The position numbers and the translations under genes are program-made. Under the pieces are notes generated by a model that was not told where the DNA came from, ran no database searches, and worked only from the letters and a program-made list of their open reading frames with translations. Shown here one piece after another: positions 9,272-17,924 of a stretch of DNA of 40,416 bases (position 1 is its first letter; each line of letters starts with the position of its first letter). The DNA comes from Saprospiraceae bacterium (GTDB taxonomy: Bacteria; Bacteroidota; Bacteroidia; Chitinophagales; Saprospiraceae), in NCBI GenBank assembly GCA_021604865.1, contig BQJU01000066.1:1-40416 (forward strand), in the 5' to 3' direction.

Positions 9272-10261
9272 ATGCAAACTGACCAGATTGACATACTCAT
9301 TCAGAAGCAACTCAGCGGCCAAATATCGGAGGAAGAAACCCGATATTTACAGGACTGGCTGGAGGCCAATGAACACAACCGTCAACACTATACTCAGGTA
9401 GAAACAATCTGGCAGGCCGCAGCCGATATTGATTTTGGACTCGACACTCAAACGGATTCGGAGTGGTCAAAACTGATGGGGCAGATTCAGCAGAATGAGC
9501 AAAAAAGTCCATTAAAAATTGTAGCCCGCCAATCCCGTCCACAATGGTGGCGATACGCTGCAGCAGCAGTCCTGCTTCTGGGATTCGGTAGTTTGTGGTT
9601 TTTCATCAACCCTACTTCCGAAAAACTGGCCCAACAATGGGAGGTTCCTTATGGCGAGCAAAAAGACATTCAACTTCCAGATGGTACCACAGTGACCCTC
9701 AATGCCGGATCACAATTAGCCATTTATCAGGGTTTCAACAAAAAAGATCGCCGAGTCAAACTGAATGGCGAGGCTTATTTTCAAGTACACAGCGATAGCC
9801 TTCGCCCTTTTGTGATTACAATGCAAAAGCTGGCAGAAGTCAAAGTATTAGGTACCGCCTTTAATCTGAGTGCTTATGCCGAAGAAGCCGTAATTGCACT
9901 TGATGTTGCGGAGGGTAAAGTAGCGCTAAATAGCCTCCAAACAGAAAAAGAAGGCATCTACGCAGCCGGGGAGGCCGCAGAATTGGACCGCAAATCGGGA
10001 AATATTGCAGCAGCCAATTATCAGCCAGAATCATTTGCCTGGAAAAACGGAACACTGATCTTTAACAATATGCCTTTTTCCCTTGTATTGCAGCGCCTGG
10101 AACGCCACTACGATGTACACATTATCAACAACTCTTCCATAAAAAACCAGCCCTATTCCAGTAAATTTGAGCAAAAAACTATTGACCAGGTACTGGAAGT
10201 TTTAAAATCCACTTTTGACTTAAATTATACAAAAGCCGGCCGGGAGATTCAACTAAACTGA
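9272..10261 (+). CDS. FecR-family anti-sigma factor / signal transducer
   Basis: A 329-residue inner-membrane protein. The N-terminal cytoplasmic part (1-93) has the usual anti-sigma start (IDILIQKQLSGQISEEETRYLQDWL). One membrane segment follows at about 95-112 (YAAAAVLLLGFGSLWFFI). The periplasmic part has the FecR core (about 123-220: VPYGEQKDIQLPDGTTVTLNAGSQL, GEAYFQV, VKVLGTAFNLSAY) and a C-terminal DUF4974 domain (about 255-326: FNNMPFSLVLQRLERHYDV, QTIDQVLEVLK-like). It should hold the upstream sigma factor inactive and relay the signal from the N-terminal STN domain of the downstream receptor. It starts 42 bases after the sigma stop and ends 52 bases before the receptor. Confidence 0.95.
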   Translation: MQTDQIDILIQKQLSGQISEEETRYLQDWLEANEHNRQHYTQVETIWQAAADIDFGLDTQTDSEWSKLMGQIQQNEQKSPLKIVARQSRPQWWRYAAAAVLLLGFGSLWFFINPTSEKLAQQWEVPYGEQKDIQLPDGTTVTLNAGSQLAIYQGFNKKDRRVKLNGEAYFQVHSDSLRPFVITMQKLAEVKVLGTAFNLSAYAEEAVIALDVAEGKVALNSLQTEKEGIYAAGEAAELDRKSGNIAAANYQPESFAWKNGTLIFNNMPFSLVLQRLERHYDVHIINNSSIKNQPYSSKFEQKTIDQVLEVLKSTFDLNYTKAGREIQLN

Positions 10262-10313
10262 TTTATTAGAAAAGGATCAATCAGCGTCCCATACGATTGT
10301 TTATCTTTGAGGC

Positions 10314-12998
10314 ATGAAGTGGATCACCTGTTGCTTTCTTCTGTTTTATACCGCCTTCGCTTTCTCTCAAACCGCCCCATTAGAGAAAGCTATAAACATT
10401 CATTTCCAACAACAATCTCTGGAACAATGCCTGGAATTACTCAGTAAAATGCCGGGTATTCAGCTAAGCTATAGCAACGAATGGATACCAGCAGATCAAT
10501 ACTTCACTTACCAATTTGATTCCATTGCATTAAATACTGTCCTCCATATCCTGTTGCGAAAAACGGAATTGACCTATGCCGAAGCCGGTGATTACATTGT
10601 GATTCGGCCAACGCCCGGAGAATTGCCCCCTCCACTACGGTTTACGATTAGTGGTTTTGTAGAAGACGGTCAAAGCGGAGAACGTCTGATTGGGGTCAAT
10701 ATCTATCAACCGGGAACAGGCAGGGGAACGACAACAAATGAAAATGGCTTTTTTAGCCTTTCACTGGCCGCCGATTCTGTAAATTTAATATTTTCCTATG
10801 TTGGCTATAGCCAACACCTGGAGCAGCTTGGTTTATTTGGCAATAGTCAAATAAAGATTGCCTTGCAACCTTCCGGTATGCTGTCAACAGTAGAAGTTAA
10901 GGCCAGTCCTTCTGTTGCAGCACTGCCACAAATAGAGGGGCCAAATCAGCAACCCCGATTTACAGCTGCCTTAATTGAAGAAATGCCGGGTTTGTTGGGT
11001 GAGCCAGATGCCCTGCAGGCGCTAGATTTATTGCCAGGAGTTCAGGCCGGTACTGCCAGCCTGGGAAGCGTCAATGTTCGCGGTGGAGACAATGGGCACA
11101 ACCTCATTTTGCTGGATGGAGCGCAGGTGTACAATCCCAACCATTTGTTAGGGGTTTATTCTGTTTTTAACGGCTCCGCGGTTAAAGACGTGGAGCTTAT
11201 CAAAGGAGCCATTCCGGCCCAATATGGAGGTCGGCTTTCTTCTGTCATCGCAGTCAATGGCAGAGAGGGGAATTTCAATCAGTTCAAGGCGGAAGGTTCT
11301 CTGGGCTTGATTGCTGTCAAACTCATGGTTGAAGGGCCCATCAAAAAGGGTAAATCTTCCTTCCTGCTGGCAGGTAGACGGTCTATTTGGGATCTGATTG
11401 CTTCGCCCATTATCAAAGCCGCTTCCAGTTACCCTCTGGAAGTAGGTTATCATTTCGGGGATATCAATTTAAAATACAAACACAAGGTTTCAAACCGCGA
11501 TGATTGGAGCCTTAGTGTATATCTAGGGCAGGATCGTTTTAAATATTTTGAAGATTTTACCGATCAGCCTTATGACACGGTTTTTATTACTCCAGATAGT
11601 TTTGCAGTGTACGAAAATGCGGAACAATTAAATGTAAACCTGGGCTGGCGCAATCAACTGGCCGCACTCAATTGGAATCATGTATGGAATGATCGATTGT
11701 TCTCTAATGCCAGTATCGCCTTTAGTTCCTATCGTTTTGATCTATTTGTGGAAAGCGTACAAAAAGGAATAACTGAAACAGGATATAAGGATAACTTTTC
11801 CAAGGCCGTTTATTATTCAGGAGTGACAGATGTCAGTATGCGTCTGGATTTTGACTGGAACTGGCGCCACAATCTTCGTTTGCGTTATGGCGGCAAATTA
11901 ATCTGGCATCATTATGAGCCCCAATCCAGTGGTAATGGATTGTTCGTCCTTACGGATAGCCGAATAGGTACGGCTATTCCCGGTGGATTGGAATTGGATC
12001 TAACCCCATTGAGCTTGCATGCTTTCGAAAATGGCTTGTACAGTGAAGCAAGTTGGGATGTCAACAACAAATGGCAGATACATGCCGGACTTCACCTTGC
12101 TGTCTTTAATAGCCAGGATGATTGGTTTTCCTCCCTTCAGCCACGCCTGCGTACTAGTTTTCAACTTGCAAATAGCCAAAGAGTCTATGGTTCGGTTATA
12201 TACAATCAGCAATATGCACATTTATTGACCAATAATAACTTCAATTTACCCACCGATTTGTGGGTTCCGGCCAGTGATGTGGTGCGTCCGGAGTCATCCT
12301 GGCAAATGGCCCTGGGTTGGGAACAAAAATGGGGAGAAAAAAAATACCAATTTAGCATTGAAGGTTATTATCATAGATTTAGAAACCTGGTGACCTATTC
12401 GCCTTATTTTTCTTCTTTTGAAAGTACAAACTGGGAACAAAATCTGGTACAGGGCCGCGGAAAAAGTCATGGTTGGGAATGTTTGCTTCGCAAGGACAAA
12501 GGAACGATCACCGGATTATTATCCTACCACCTTTCCTGGTCGGAACGTCAATTTCCGGTTTACAACCAGGGGCGATGGTTCCCTCACCGAAATAGTCACC
12601 GCCACGAATTTGCCGTAATGGCCAATATCAAACTAGGGCCAAAAGTCAAACTTTCCCTGGGCTGGCATTATGCTTCTGGAAACTTTATCACCGTTTCAAA
12701 CCAACAAATTGCTGTAGCACACAACGACCATGGTACATGGGATTACAATGTGGTCAGAGATTACAGCACTGTCAATAATGTACAAACGCCTGACTATCAC
12801 CGATTGGATATTAATTTCAATTTTACCAAAAAAAGAGAGACATACGAACGAAAATGGTCGTTGGGACTATTTAATGCCTATAACCAAAAAAATCCTACCA
12901 TATACAACGAATATAATTTCATTAACCAGGGGCAATCAGTAGAAGGCATTACCATTTTCACCGTGATCCCTTCGGTCAATTATCAGATAAAGTTTTAA
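10314..12998 (+). CDS. TonB-dependent receptor with STN signalling domain
   Basis: An 894-residue outer-membrane receptor. Signal peptide 1-18. The STN domain at about 29-98 (IHFQQQSLEQCLELLSKMPG ... YIVIRP) is the part that contacts FecR-type proteins. A carboxypeptidase-regulatory-like domain at about 110-195 (FTISGFVEDGQSGERLIGVNI) follows, then the plug at about 210-320 (LLPGVQAG, NVRGGDNGHNLILLDGAQVY, PAQYGGRLSS) and a 22-strand barrel ending in aromatic YQIKF. No SusD partner gene is present; a DUF4249 lipoprotein follows after 2 bases. With the upstream sigma/anti-sigma pair this is a self-regulating uptake system; the substrate is unknown. Confidence 0.95.
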   Translation: MKWITCCFLLFYTAFAFSQTAPLEKAINIHFQQQSLEQCLELLSKMPGIQLSYSNEWIPADQYFTYQFDSIALNTVLHILLRKTELTYAEAGDYIVIRPTPGELPPPLRFTISGFVEDGQSGERLIGVNIYQPGTGRGTTTNENGFFSLSLAADSVNLIFSYVGYSQHLEQLGLFGNSQIKIALQPSGMLSTVEVKASPSVAALPQIEGPNQQPRFTAALIEEMPGLLGEPDALQALDLLPGVQAGTASLGSVNVRGGDNGHNLILLDGAQVYNPNHLLGVYSVFNGSAVKDVELIKGAIPAQYGGRLSSVIAVNGREGNFNQFKAEGSLGLIAVKLMVEGPIKKGKSSFLLAGRRSIWDLIASPIIKAASSYPLEVGYHFGDINLKYKHKVSNRDDWSLSVYLGQDRFKYFEDFTDQPYDTVFITPDSFAVYENAEQLNVNLGWRNQLAALNWNHVWNDRLFSNASIAFSSYRFDLFVESVQKGITETGYKDNFSKAVYYSGVTDVSMRLDFDWNWRHNLRLRYGGKLIWHHYEPQSSGNGLFVLTDSRIGTAIPGGLELDLTPLSLHAFENGLYSEASWDVNNKWQIHAGLHLAVFNSQDDWFSSLQPRLRTSFQLANSQRVYGSVIYNQQYAHLLTNNNFNLPTDLWVPASDVVRPESSWQMALGWEQKWGEKKYQFSIEGYYHRFRNLVTYSPYFSSFESTNWEQNLVQGRGKSHGWECLLRKDKGTITGLLSYHLSWSERQFPVYNQGRWFPHRNSHRHEFAVMANIKLGPKVKLSLGWHYASGNFITVSNQQIAVAHNDHGTWDYNVVRDYSTVNNVQTPDYHRLDINFNFTKKRETYERKWSLGLFNAYNQKNPTIYNEYNFINQGQSVEGITIFTVIPSVNYQIKF

Positions 12999-13000
12999 TC

Positions 13001-13891
13001 ATGAAAACACCGCTTTTTCACCTATTGGGCTTTCTTCTTCTTATAAGTTCTTGTAATACCGAACTGAACATCGAAGTGCCGTCTGTCAAACAGGAATTAA
13101 CGGTTTATGCCTTTATCAATCCCGAAGATACTTCCTCCAGCATTTTCATCAATAGAACAGCGGGTTATGGTGAATACATCAGTTTGGGAACAAACAACCT
13201 GCCCAGCCCTGCCACCGTTAACCTGATGGATGGTATGGATGTATTGGCCAATTTTTCTCAGATGGATAGTTCAACAATATATGCAGGAGCGTACAGCCCG
13301 TTTGGCCTACCTGGCCAATCCTATCTGCTCAGAGCAGAACATCCGACATTGGGTACTATTGAAGCCACCTCAATTATTCCCGAAAAGGTCGTTATACAAA
13401 AAGTAGAGGCCATTCAGGATTTTATTGGGGAAAATGAAGAAAATGTAAAACACGGTCTCGAAATCACTTTTGATGACCCCGGAGCAATGGACAACTTTTA
13501 TAGCTTCTCCTTTTTTGATATCGACGTTAATAGCAGTGTCCCAGTTTTGATTGATGTTAATCTCGTAGATATTCTCACCCCAGCGACCTCAAAAATCGAT
13601 GGCATAAATTATAAAACCAGCTACGCACTGCATGATGGTGACTTTAATGGTCAAAGTGTGACATTGCGTTTTGAGATCAGAAAAGGAGATGGCACCGCCC
13701 CAACTGACAAGGCTTATATTGAAGTCCGGTTTCTGGATGTTCCTGAGTACCGCCACTTGCAATCCTTGTATGCTCCTACCAATGTCGACCTGGAGCCCTT
13801 TATTGAACCCACCCTTGTTTATACCAATTTTGATCGTGGATTTGGGGTGTTTTCATTGTTTACTAGCGCGGTTTATGATGTGGAAGAGTGA
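13001..13891 (+). CDS. DUF4249 outer-membrane lipoprotein
   Basis: A 296-residue protein with a lipoprotein signal peptide (lipobox LISSC, Cys18) followed by the DUF4249 pattern: IEVPSVKQELTVYAFINPEDTSSSIFINRTAG, then a beta-rich body with YLLRAEHPTLGTIEATSIIP and a C-terminal VYTNFDRGFGVFSLFTSAVYDVE. The family is found almost only beside TonB-dependent receptors of Bacteroidota that lack a SusD gene, so it probably acts as the surface or periplasmic partner of the receptor, by analogy with SusD. It follows the receptor with a 2-base gap, so the two are translationally linked. A paralogous gene lies at 20354-21196. Confidence 0.85.
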   Translation: MKTPLFHLLGFLLLISSCNTELNIEVPSVKQELTVYAFINPEDTSSSIFINRTAGYGEYISLGTNNLPSPATVNLMDGMDVLANFSQMDSSTIYAGAYSPFGLPGQSYLLRAEHPTLGTIEATSIIPEKVVIQKVEAIQDFIGENEENVKHGLEITFDDPGAMDNFYSFSFFDIDVNSSVPVLIDVNLVDILTPATSKIDGINYKTSYALHDGDFNGQSVTLRFEIRKGDGTAPTDKAYIEVRFLDVPEYRHLQSLYAPTNVDLEPFIEPTLVYTNFDRGFGVFSLFTSAVYDVEE

Positions 13892-14053
13892 GGCCGGTTT
13901 TTCTGTCTTCACATAGCTAAGCTGGGGTTCAAAATGATTGGAAAAAATGGAGCGATTGAGTAGCCGTTTTCATTCTTTAAATCTGTGTTCTATGTATCTC
14001 TCCATTTTTTTGTCAGCATCAGAAAGAGTGCGGTTGTTTACCACAATAAAATA

Positions 14054-14084
14054 AGGGCGCAATTAAGAGTTGCGCCCTCATTTT
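14054..14084. terminator. Bidirectional intrinsic terminator between convergent genes
   Basis: A 9-bp perfect stem (agggcgcaa at 14054-14062 with its complement at 14070-14078) closes a 7-base loop. A T-rich tract follows on the plus side (cattttat) and an A-rich tract precedes it (aaaataa), so it can serve both the DUF4249 gene on the plus strand and the BNR gene on the minus strand. Confidence 0.8.
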
Positions 14085-14120
14085 ATATTGAAACTTGAAG
14101 ACCAAATAAGTTGCCCCTTC

Positions 14121-17100
14121 CTAATGCCGATTCAGCATTTTAATAGCCCGCCCAGGCGTATAAGGTGCATCCGCATCCTCCAATTGTTGCTCTAGACGGT
14201 TCAGGTCCTGCTCTACTAACTTCTGTAGATCTTTCAAGATAGGTTCAAATTCTTCCTTGGCTACAGCATAACTATCCCGATGGGTTTTGGTAGCTGTTGA
14301 GGTAGAATATTTTTGCTCATAACCGATCCAGCCGATCCGGGTTCCGGGAGTTGGCGGTTCGCCGATATCGAGTGTTGCCTTAACCGGGTCACCGTTTAGT
14401 CGCCGCTTGATATCATTCAGCTTTAGTTCAATATTGTTGGCCGCAGTAGCCAGCTCATTCATTGGCTTTTCTACCAGTTTGATAGCTTCCCGAATGTAGC
14501 GCAATTTATTATCTACTTCGCGAATCATGTGTTGAGCTCCTTCAATAGAACGGCTCAGTTCCTCTACTTCCCGTTGAAAGGCCACTTTTGCCAATCGATC
14601 ATCAGCCGGAAGAACGGTATTATTTAGTGGTTTGACGGTAAAAGTGACTGGTTGTGCCACCTCTTTTATGATCCCATCAATATAAGTTGCCATAGTCACG
14701 GTATAGTTGCCGGGTTTAACCAGTGTACCTTCCGAAACGCCTGCAAAAGGATTATAAAAACTAGGCTGTCGCAAACTAATGGCCTCCTTGGAAGCGTAAC
14801 GCAGGTCCCATTCCAGCCGTTGCAGGCCTTTTTTAATGGGGTTGTTTATTTTCCTTACCACGGTACCATCACTATCCCGGATGGTGAAAATCAATGCCGA
14901 AGCAAAAGCCTCTCGCTCTGCCTTTAATGCTTCGTAGGTTGGGTAAGCATTGTCTTTTCCCGCTTTGGCAGCTTTGGCTTCTTCTTCTCTTCGTTTGTCT
15001 TCCCGACTATCAATATCCTCCGGCATATAATAGGTGATCATGGCCACTGGTCCCAGATTATCTCCGGTATAAAATCCATCGCCCTGAAATGCCTTGCCGG
15101 GTAACCCCAAGGGTACACTTTTTTCAAACATCAAAGCCTCGCGAACCGCATACAACTGTGGCTCGGTGATGCTATCCATACTTATACTTCTCAAAACCGA
15201 ATAATCGTCCATCACATAAAACCCGCGGCCAAAAGTACCCAATACCAGGTCATTTTCGCGGCGCTGTATCGCCAAATCACGTACGGCAATAGTAGGTACG
15301 CCAGCTTTCAATTGTTTCCAACGTCCGCCACTATTAGGTGAGAAAAATACACCAAATTCTGTACCACAAAAGATCAGGTTTTTAGCTACATGGTCCTCTT
15401 CAATTGCATAAACACTACCTCGTTCTGGCAAGTTATTGCTGATTTTAGTCCAGGTATTTCCCTTGTTGGTACTCTTAAATAAATAGGGTTTAAAATCTCC
15501 ATATTTGTGGTGATTAAAGGCTGCATAGATCACATTTTCGTCATGTTGTGATGCGTATACTGCGTTGACGTAGGTCCGTTCCGGCACGCCGGCAATATTT
15601 TCTACTTTCCGCCAGTTTTGACCACCATCTTCCGTGATTTGTATTAGGCCATCATCGGTACCCACCACCAGCAAATTGGCGTTAAGTGGCGATTCCGAAA
15701 AGGAGACAATGGTTCCATAAGGAGAGGTCGATCCGTTTTTGGCCACCGCATCAATTCCCCAAACCCGATCCATCACTTTCAACTCATTTCGATTAATCTG
15801 ACGGGTGAGGTCTTCGCTGATTACGTCCCAGCTATTGCCATAATCATTTGAGCGAAATAGTTTATTGGCAGCAAAATATAATCGCCCAGATTGATGAGGG
15901 CTTACCGCCAATGGGGCATCCCAATTCCAGCGATAGCCATCTTCGCCCTTTCTTTCTTTGGGCTGAATGCCCGTTTCTTCTCCACTTTTCCGATCGTAAC
16001 GCACCAATACGCCATATTGAGACTGAGCATATACGATATCCGGATTTTCAGGATCTACCTGGGATTCAAAACCGTCACCACCGTGGGTGATAAACCAGTC
16101 CCGATTGGTAATGCCATGGTTGGTCACCGTCCGGGAAGGGCCGCCCAGGCTGAAGTTATCCTGTGTGCCTCCGTATATATTGTAGAATGGAAGGTCATTA
16201 TCCAAGGCCACTTTATAGAATTGTGTCACCGGCAAATTCGCCTTAAAACCCCAGGTTGCTGCTGCATCCCAAGTCTCGTAAAGGCCACCATCACAACCCA
16301 CCAACCAGTGATTATTGTTGTTGGGGTCAATCCACATGCTGTGATTATCGACGTGTTTGTAGTCTTCACCAACATTGTTAAAGGATTTACCGCCATCTTT
16401 ACTCACCTGCATCCAGGTATCCATCGCGTAGATTATCTCCGGATTGATGGGGTCGGCGATGATCTCCTGATAATAATTTCCACTAGTTGAATAACCGCCC
16501 TGTTTTTCCCAACTGGCACCCCGGTTGGTGGAGCGGTAAAAACCACTTTTTCCCTGAGCAGCTTCTACAATGGCATAGATTCTCTCAGGATCAGCAGGAG
16601 AAATGGCCAATCCAATACGGCCCAAATCTACGGTGGGCAACCCTTTGTTGATCTTTTCCCAATTTTTACCACTATCGGTAGATTTATACAATCCCGAACC
16701 TGGGCCTCCGCCCAAATAAGTAAAAACATGCCGACGGCGTTGATAAGCAGCAGCATACAATACTTCCGGATTTCTGGGGTCCATCACCAGGTCAGTGACT
16801 CCAGTGTGTTCATCAATGGTTAATACGGCTTCCCAGGTTTTGCCTCCATCTGTAGTTTTATACACCCCGCGCTCGCCGCCTGAACTCCATACCGGCCCAA
16901 TGGCGGCTACATATACGATGTCAGAATTGGTTGGGTCAACGATAATTTTACCGATATGCTCGGAGGTTTTCAACCCTACATGCTCCCAGCTGCTACCACC
17001 ATTAGTAGATTTATAAATACCGTCACCATAGGCCACACTACGCTGGTTGTTATTTTCTCCTGTTCCTACCCAAACCACATTGGGGTTGTTGGGATCGATG

Positions 17101-17435
17101 GTCACACAACCGATGGAATAAGAACCTTCGCCATCAAAAATCGGCGAAAAGGTGGTGCCTGCATTCACCGTTTTCCAAACGCCACCAGAGGAAGTGGCCA
17201 CATAATAAATATAGGGGTTATTGGCTTGGACTGCTACATCAGAAATCCTCCCCGAAGTAATAGCCGGGCCAATGGAACGGAACTTCAATCCCGACAGCGA
17301 CATATTGTCTAATGGCCATTTAATGGCTTCGGTCTCTTTTTCTTTGTTTTTCTTTTTCTGAGCCTGTGAGGGTATCGGCAGGGCAATAAGCAGGACCAGG
17401 CATAGTCCTAAAAGTTTGGTCAATGGATTGTACAT
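14121..17435 (-). CDS. Secreted BNR/Asp-box beta-propeller protein (VPS10/sortilin-like)
   Basis: A 1104-residue exported protein. Signal peptide 1-25 (LCLVLLIALPIPSQAQ), then a Lys/Glu-rich start. Residues about 50-760 form propeller blades carrying about eight Asp-box motifs of the form S/T-x-D-x-G-x-x-W: STNGGSSWE, TTDGGKTWE, STDSGKNWE, STNRGASWE, SKDGGKSF, SNDYGNSWD, TEDGGQNWR and STNKGNTWT. A beta-sandwich region (about 840-950) and a helical C-terminus (about 960-1104) follow. No T9SS sorting domain is visible. These propellers bind carbohydrate or peptide ligands or act as glycosidases; sialidase catalytic residues were not identified. It lies between two receptor/DUF4249 pairs and points the other way, so a link to them is only positional. 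Confidence 0.85.
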   Translation of the reverse strand: MYNPLTKLLGLCLVLLIALPIPSQAQKKKNKEKETEAIKWPLDNMSLSGLKFRSIGPAITSGRISDVAVQANNPYIYYVATSSGGVWKTVNAGTTFSPIFDGEGSYSIGCVTIDPNNPNVVWVGTGENNNQRSVAYGDGIYKSTNGGSSWEHVGLKTSEHIGKIIVDPTNSDIVYVAAIGPVWSSGGERGVYKTTDGGKTWEAVLTIDEHTGVTDLVMDPRNPEVLYAAAYQRRRHVFTYLGGGPGSGLYKSTDSGKNWEKINKGLPTVDLGRIGLAISPADPERIYAIVEAAQGKSGFYRSTNRGASWEKQGGYSTSGNYYQEIIADPINPEIIYAMDTWMQVSKDGGKSFNNVGEDYKHVDNHSMWIDPNNNNHWLVGCDGGLYETWDAAATWGFKANLPVTQFYKVALDNDLPFYNIYGGTQDNFSLGGPSRTVTNHGITNRDWFITHGGDGFESQVDPENPDIVYAQSQYGVLVRYDRKSGEETGIQPKERKGEDGYRWNWDAPLAVSPHQSGRLYFAANKLFRSNDYGNSWDVISEDLTRQINRNELKVMDRVWGIDAVAKNGSTSPYGTIVSFSESPLNANLLVVGTDDGLIQITEDGGQNWRKVENIAGVPERTYVNAVYASQHDENVIYAAFNHHKYGDFKPYLFKSTNKGNTWTKISNNLPERGSVYAIEEDHVAKNLIFCGTEFGVFFSPNSGGRWKQLKAGVPTIAVRDLAIQRRENDLVLGTFGRGFYVMDDYSVLRSISMDSITEPQLYAVREALMFEKSVPLGLPGKAFQGDGFYTGDNLGPVAMITYYMPEDIDSREDKRREEEAKAAKAGKDNAYPTYEALKAEREAFASALIFTIRDSDGTVVRKINNPIKKGLQRLEWDLRYASKEAISLRQPSFYNPFAGVSEGTLVKPGNYTVTMATYIDGIIKEVAQPVTFTVKPLNNTVLPADDRLAKVAFQREVEELSRSIEGAQHMIREVDNKLRYIREAIKLVEKPMNELATAANNIELKLNDIKRRLNGDPVKATLDIGEPPTPGTRIGWIGYEQKYSTSTATKTHRDSYAVAKEEFEPILKDLQKLVEQDLNRLEQQLEDADAPYTPGRAIKMLNRH

Positions 17436-17453
17436 AAAGTTTTGGTTTTATTC

Positions 17454-17539
17454 CAGGAATCAGGTTTCAGGAGTCAGGTTTCAGGAGTCAGGAGTCAGGA
17501 GGGAAAACCCTGGCCTCTGGAACCTGATGCCTGAAACCT
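17454..17539. repeat. Short-oligomer repeat tract (caggagt / caggtttcagg)
   Basis: The tract repeats cagg-a-g-t and caggtttcagg several times on the plus strand (caggaatcaggtttcagg, gagtcaggtttcaggagtca), then ends with the reverse complement (cctgaaacct). It can therefore fold into a hairpin. The reverse-complement words occur again at 21212-21257, on the other side of the second receptor locus. It sits just upstream of the BNR gene start on the minus strand. Confidence 0.8.
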
Positions 17540-17924
17540 CAATTACTTAAGCGCCTGAAATTAGGCAATTGGTCGCTTTTCGCAAAAGGTTATCAGAAAG
17601 TTTGCAAAAAAGTACCCCATAGGTGTGGGTCGAACGGCAGAAGGTTTTGTCGGGTGAGAGTTGTGGACTAGCGATGTGGAAGGGTGAAGGCCTTTGGCCT
17701 GAAGTGCACAGCACCGAGCGAATAGCGAGCCCTGTAACGTAGCGACCCGCAGGGTAGGCCCCTAAAATCAACTAGAAAATCCATGTTTGGAGGTAAATCT
17801 ATTTCGCCAGTTCCGACGGGTAATGCTTATTTCTTTTATTTTTTTCACCTTCTCTTTGGGGGTACCTTTTCAGAATGTGGTATTAAGCAGTGAACGCAAA
17901 ATTGATCAACCTAAACTCTTTACC
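17540..17924. other. Intergenic region before the second receptor gene
   Basis: No protein gene is supported here. The part at about 17685-17760 is relatively GC-rich and contains small inverted repeats (aggcctttggcct; ccctg ... cagggtaggcccct), so it may be a genomic palindromic repeat or an RNA leader. No promoter with both consensus elements was found before the receptor gene. Confidence 0.4.

Noticed and set aside
17547-17771. A 74-codon open frame on the minus strand
   Set aside because: No recognisable domain, it lies in a region with small inverted repeats, and composition does not look coding.
17787-17924. N-terminal extension of the second receptor from a TTG codon
   Set aside because: It would put a second hydrophobic stretch before a good signal peptide; the ATG at 17925 fits better.
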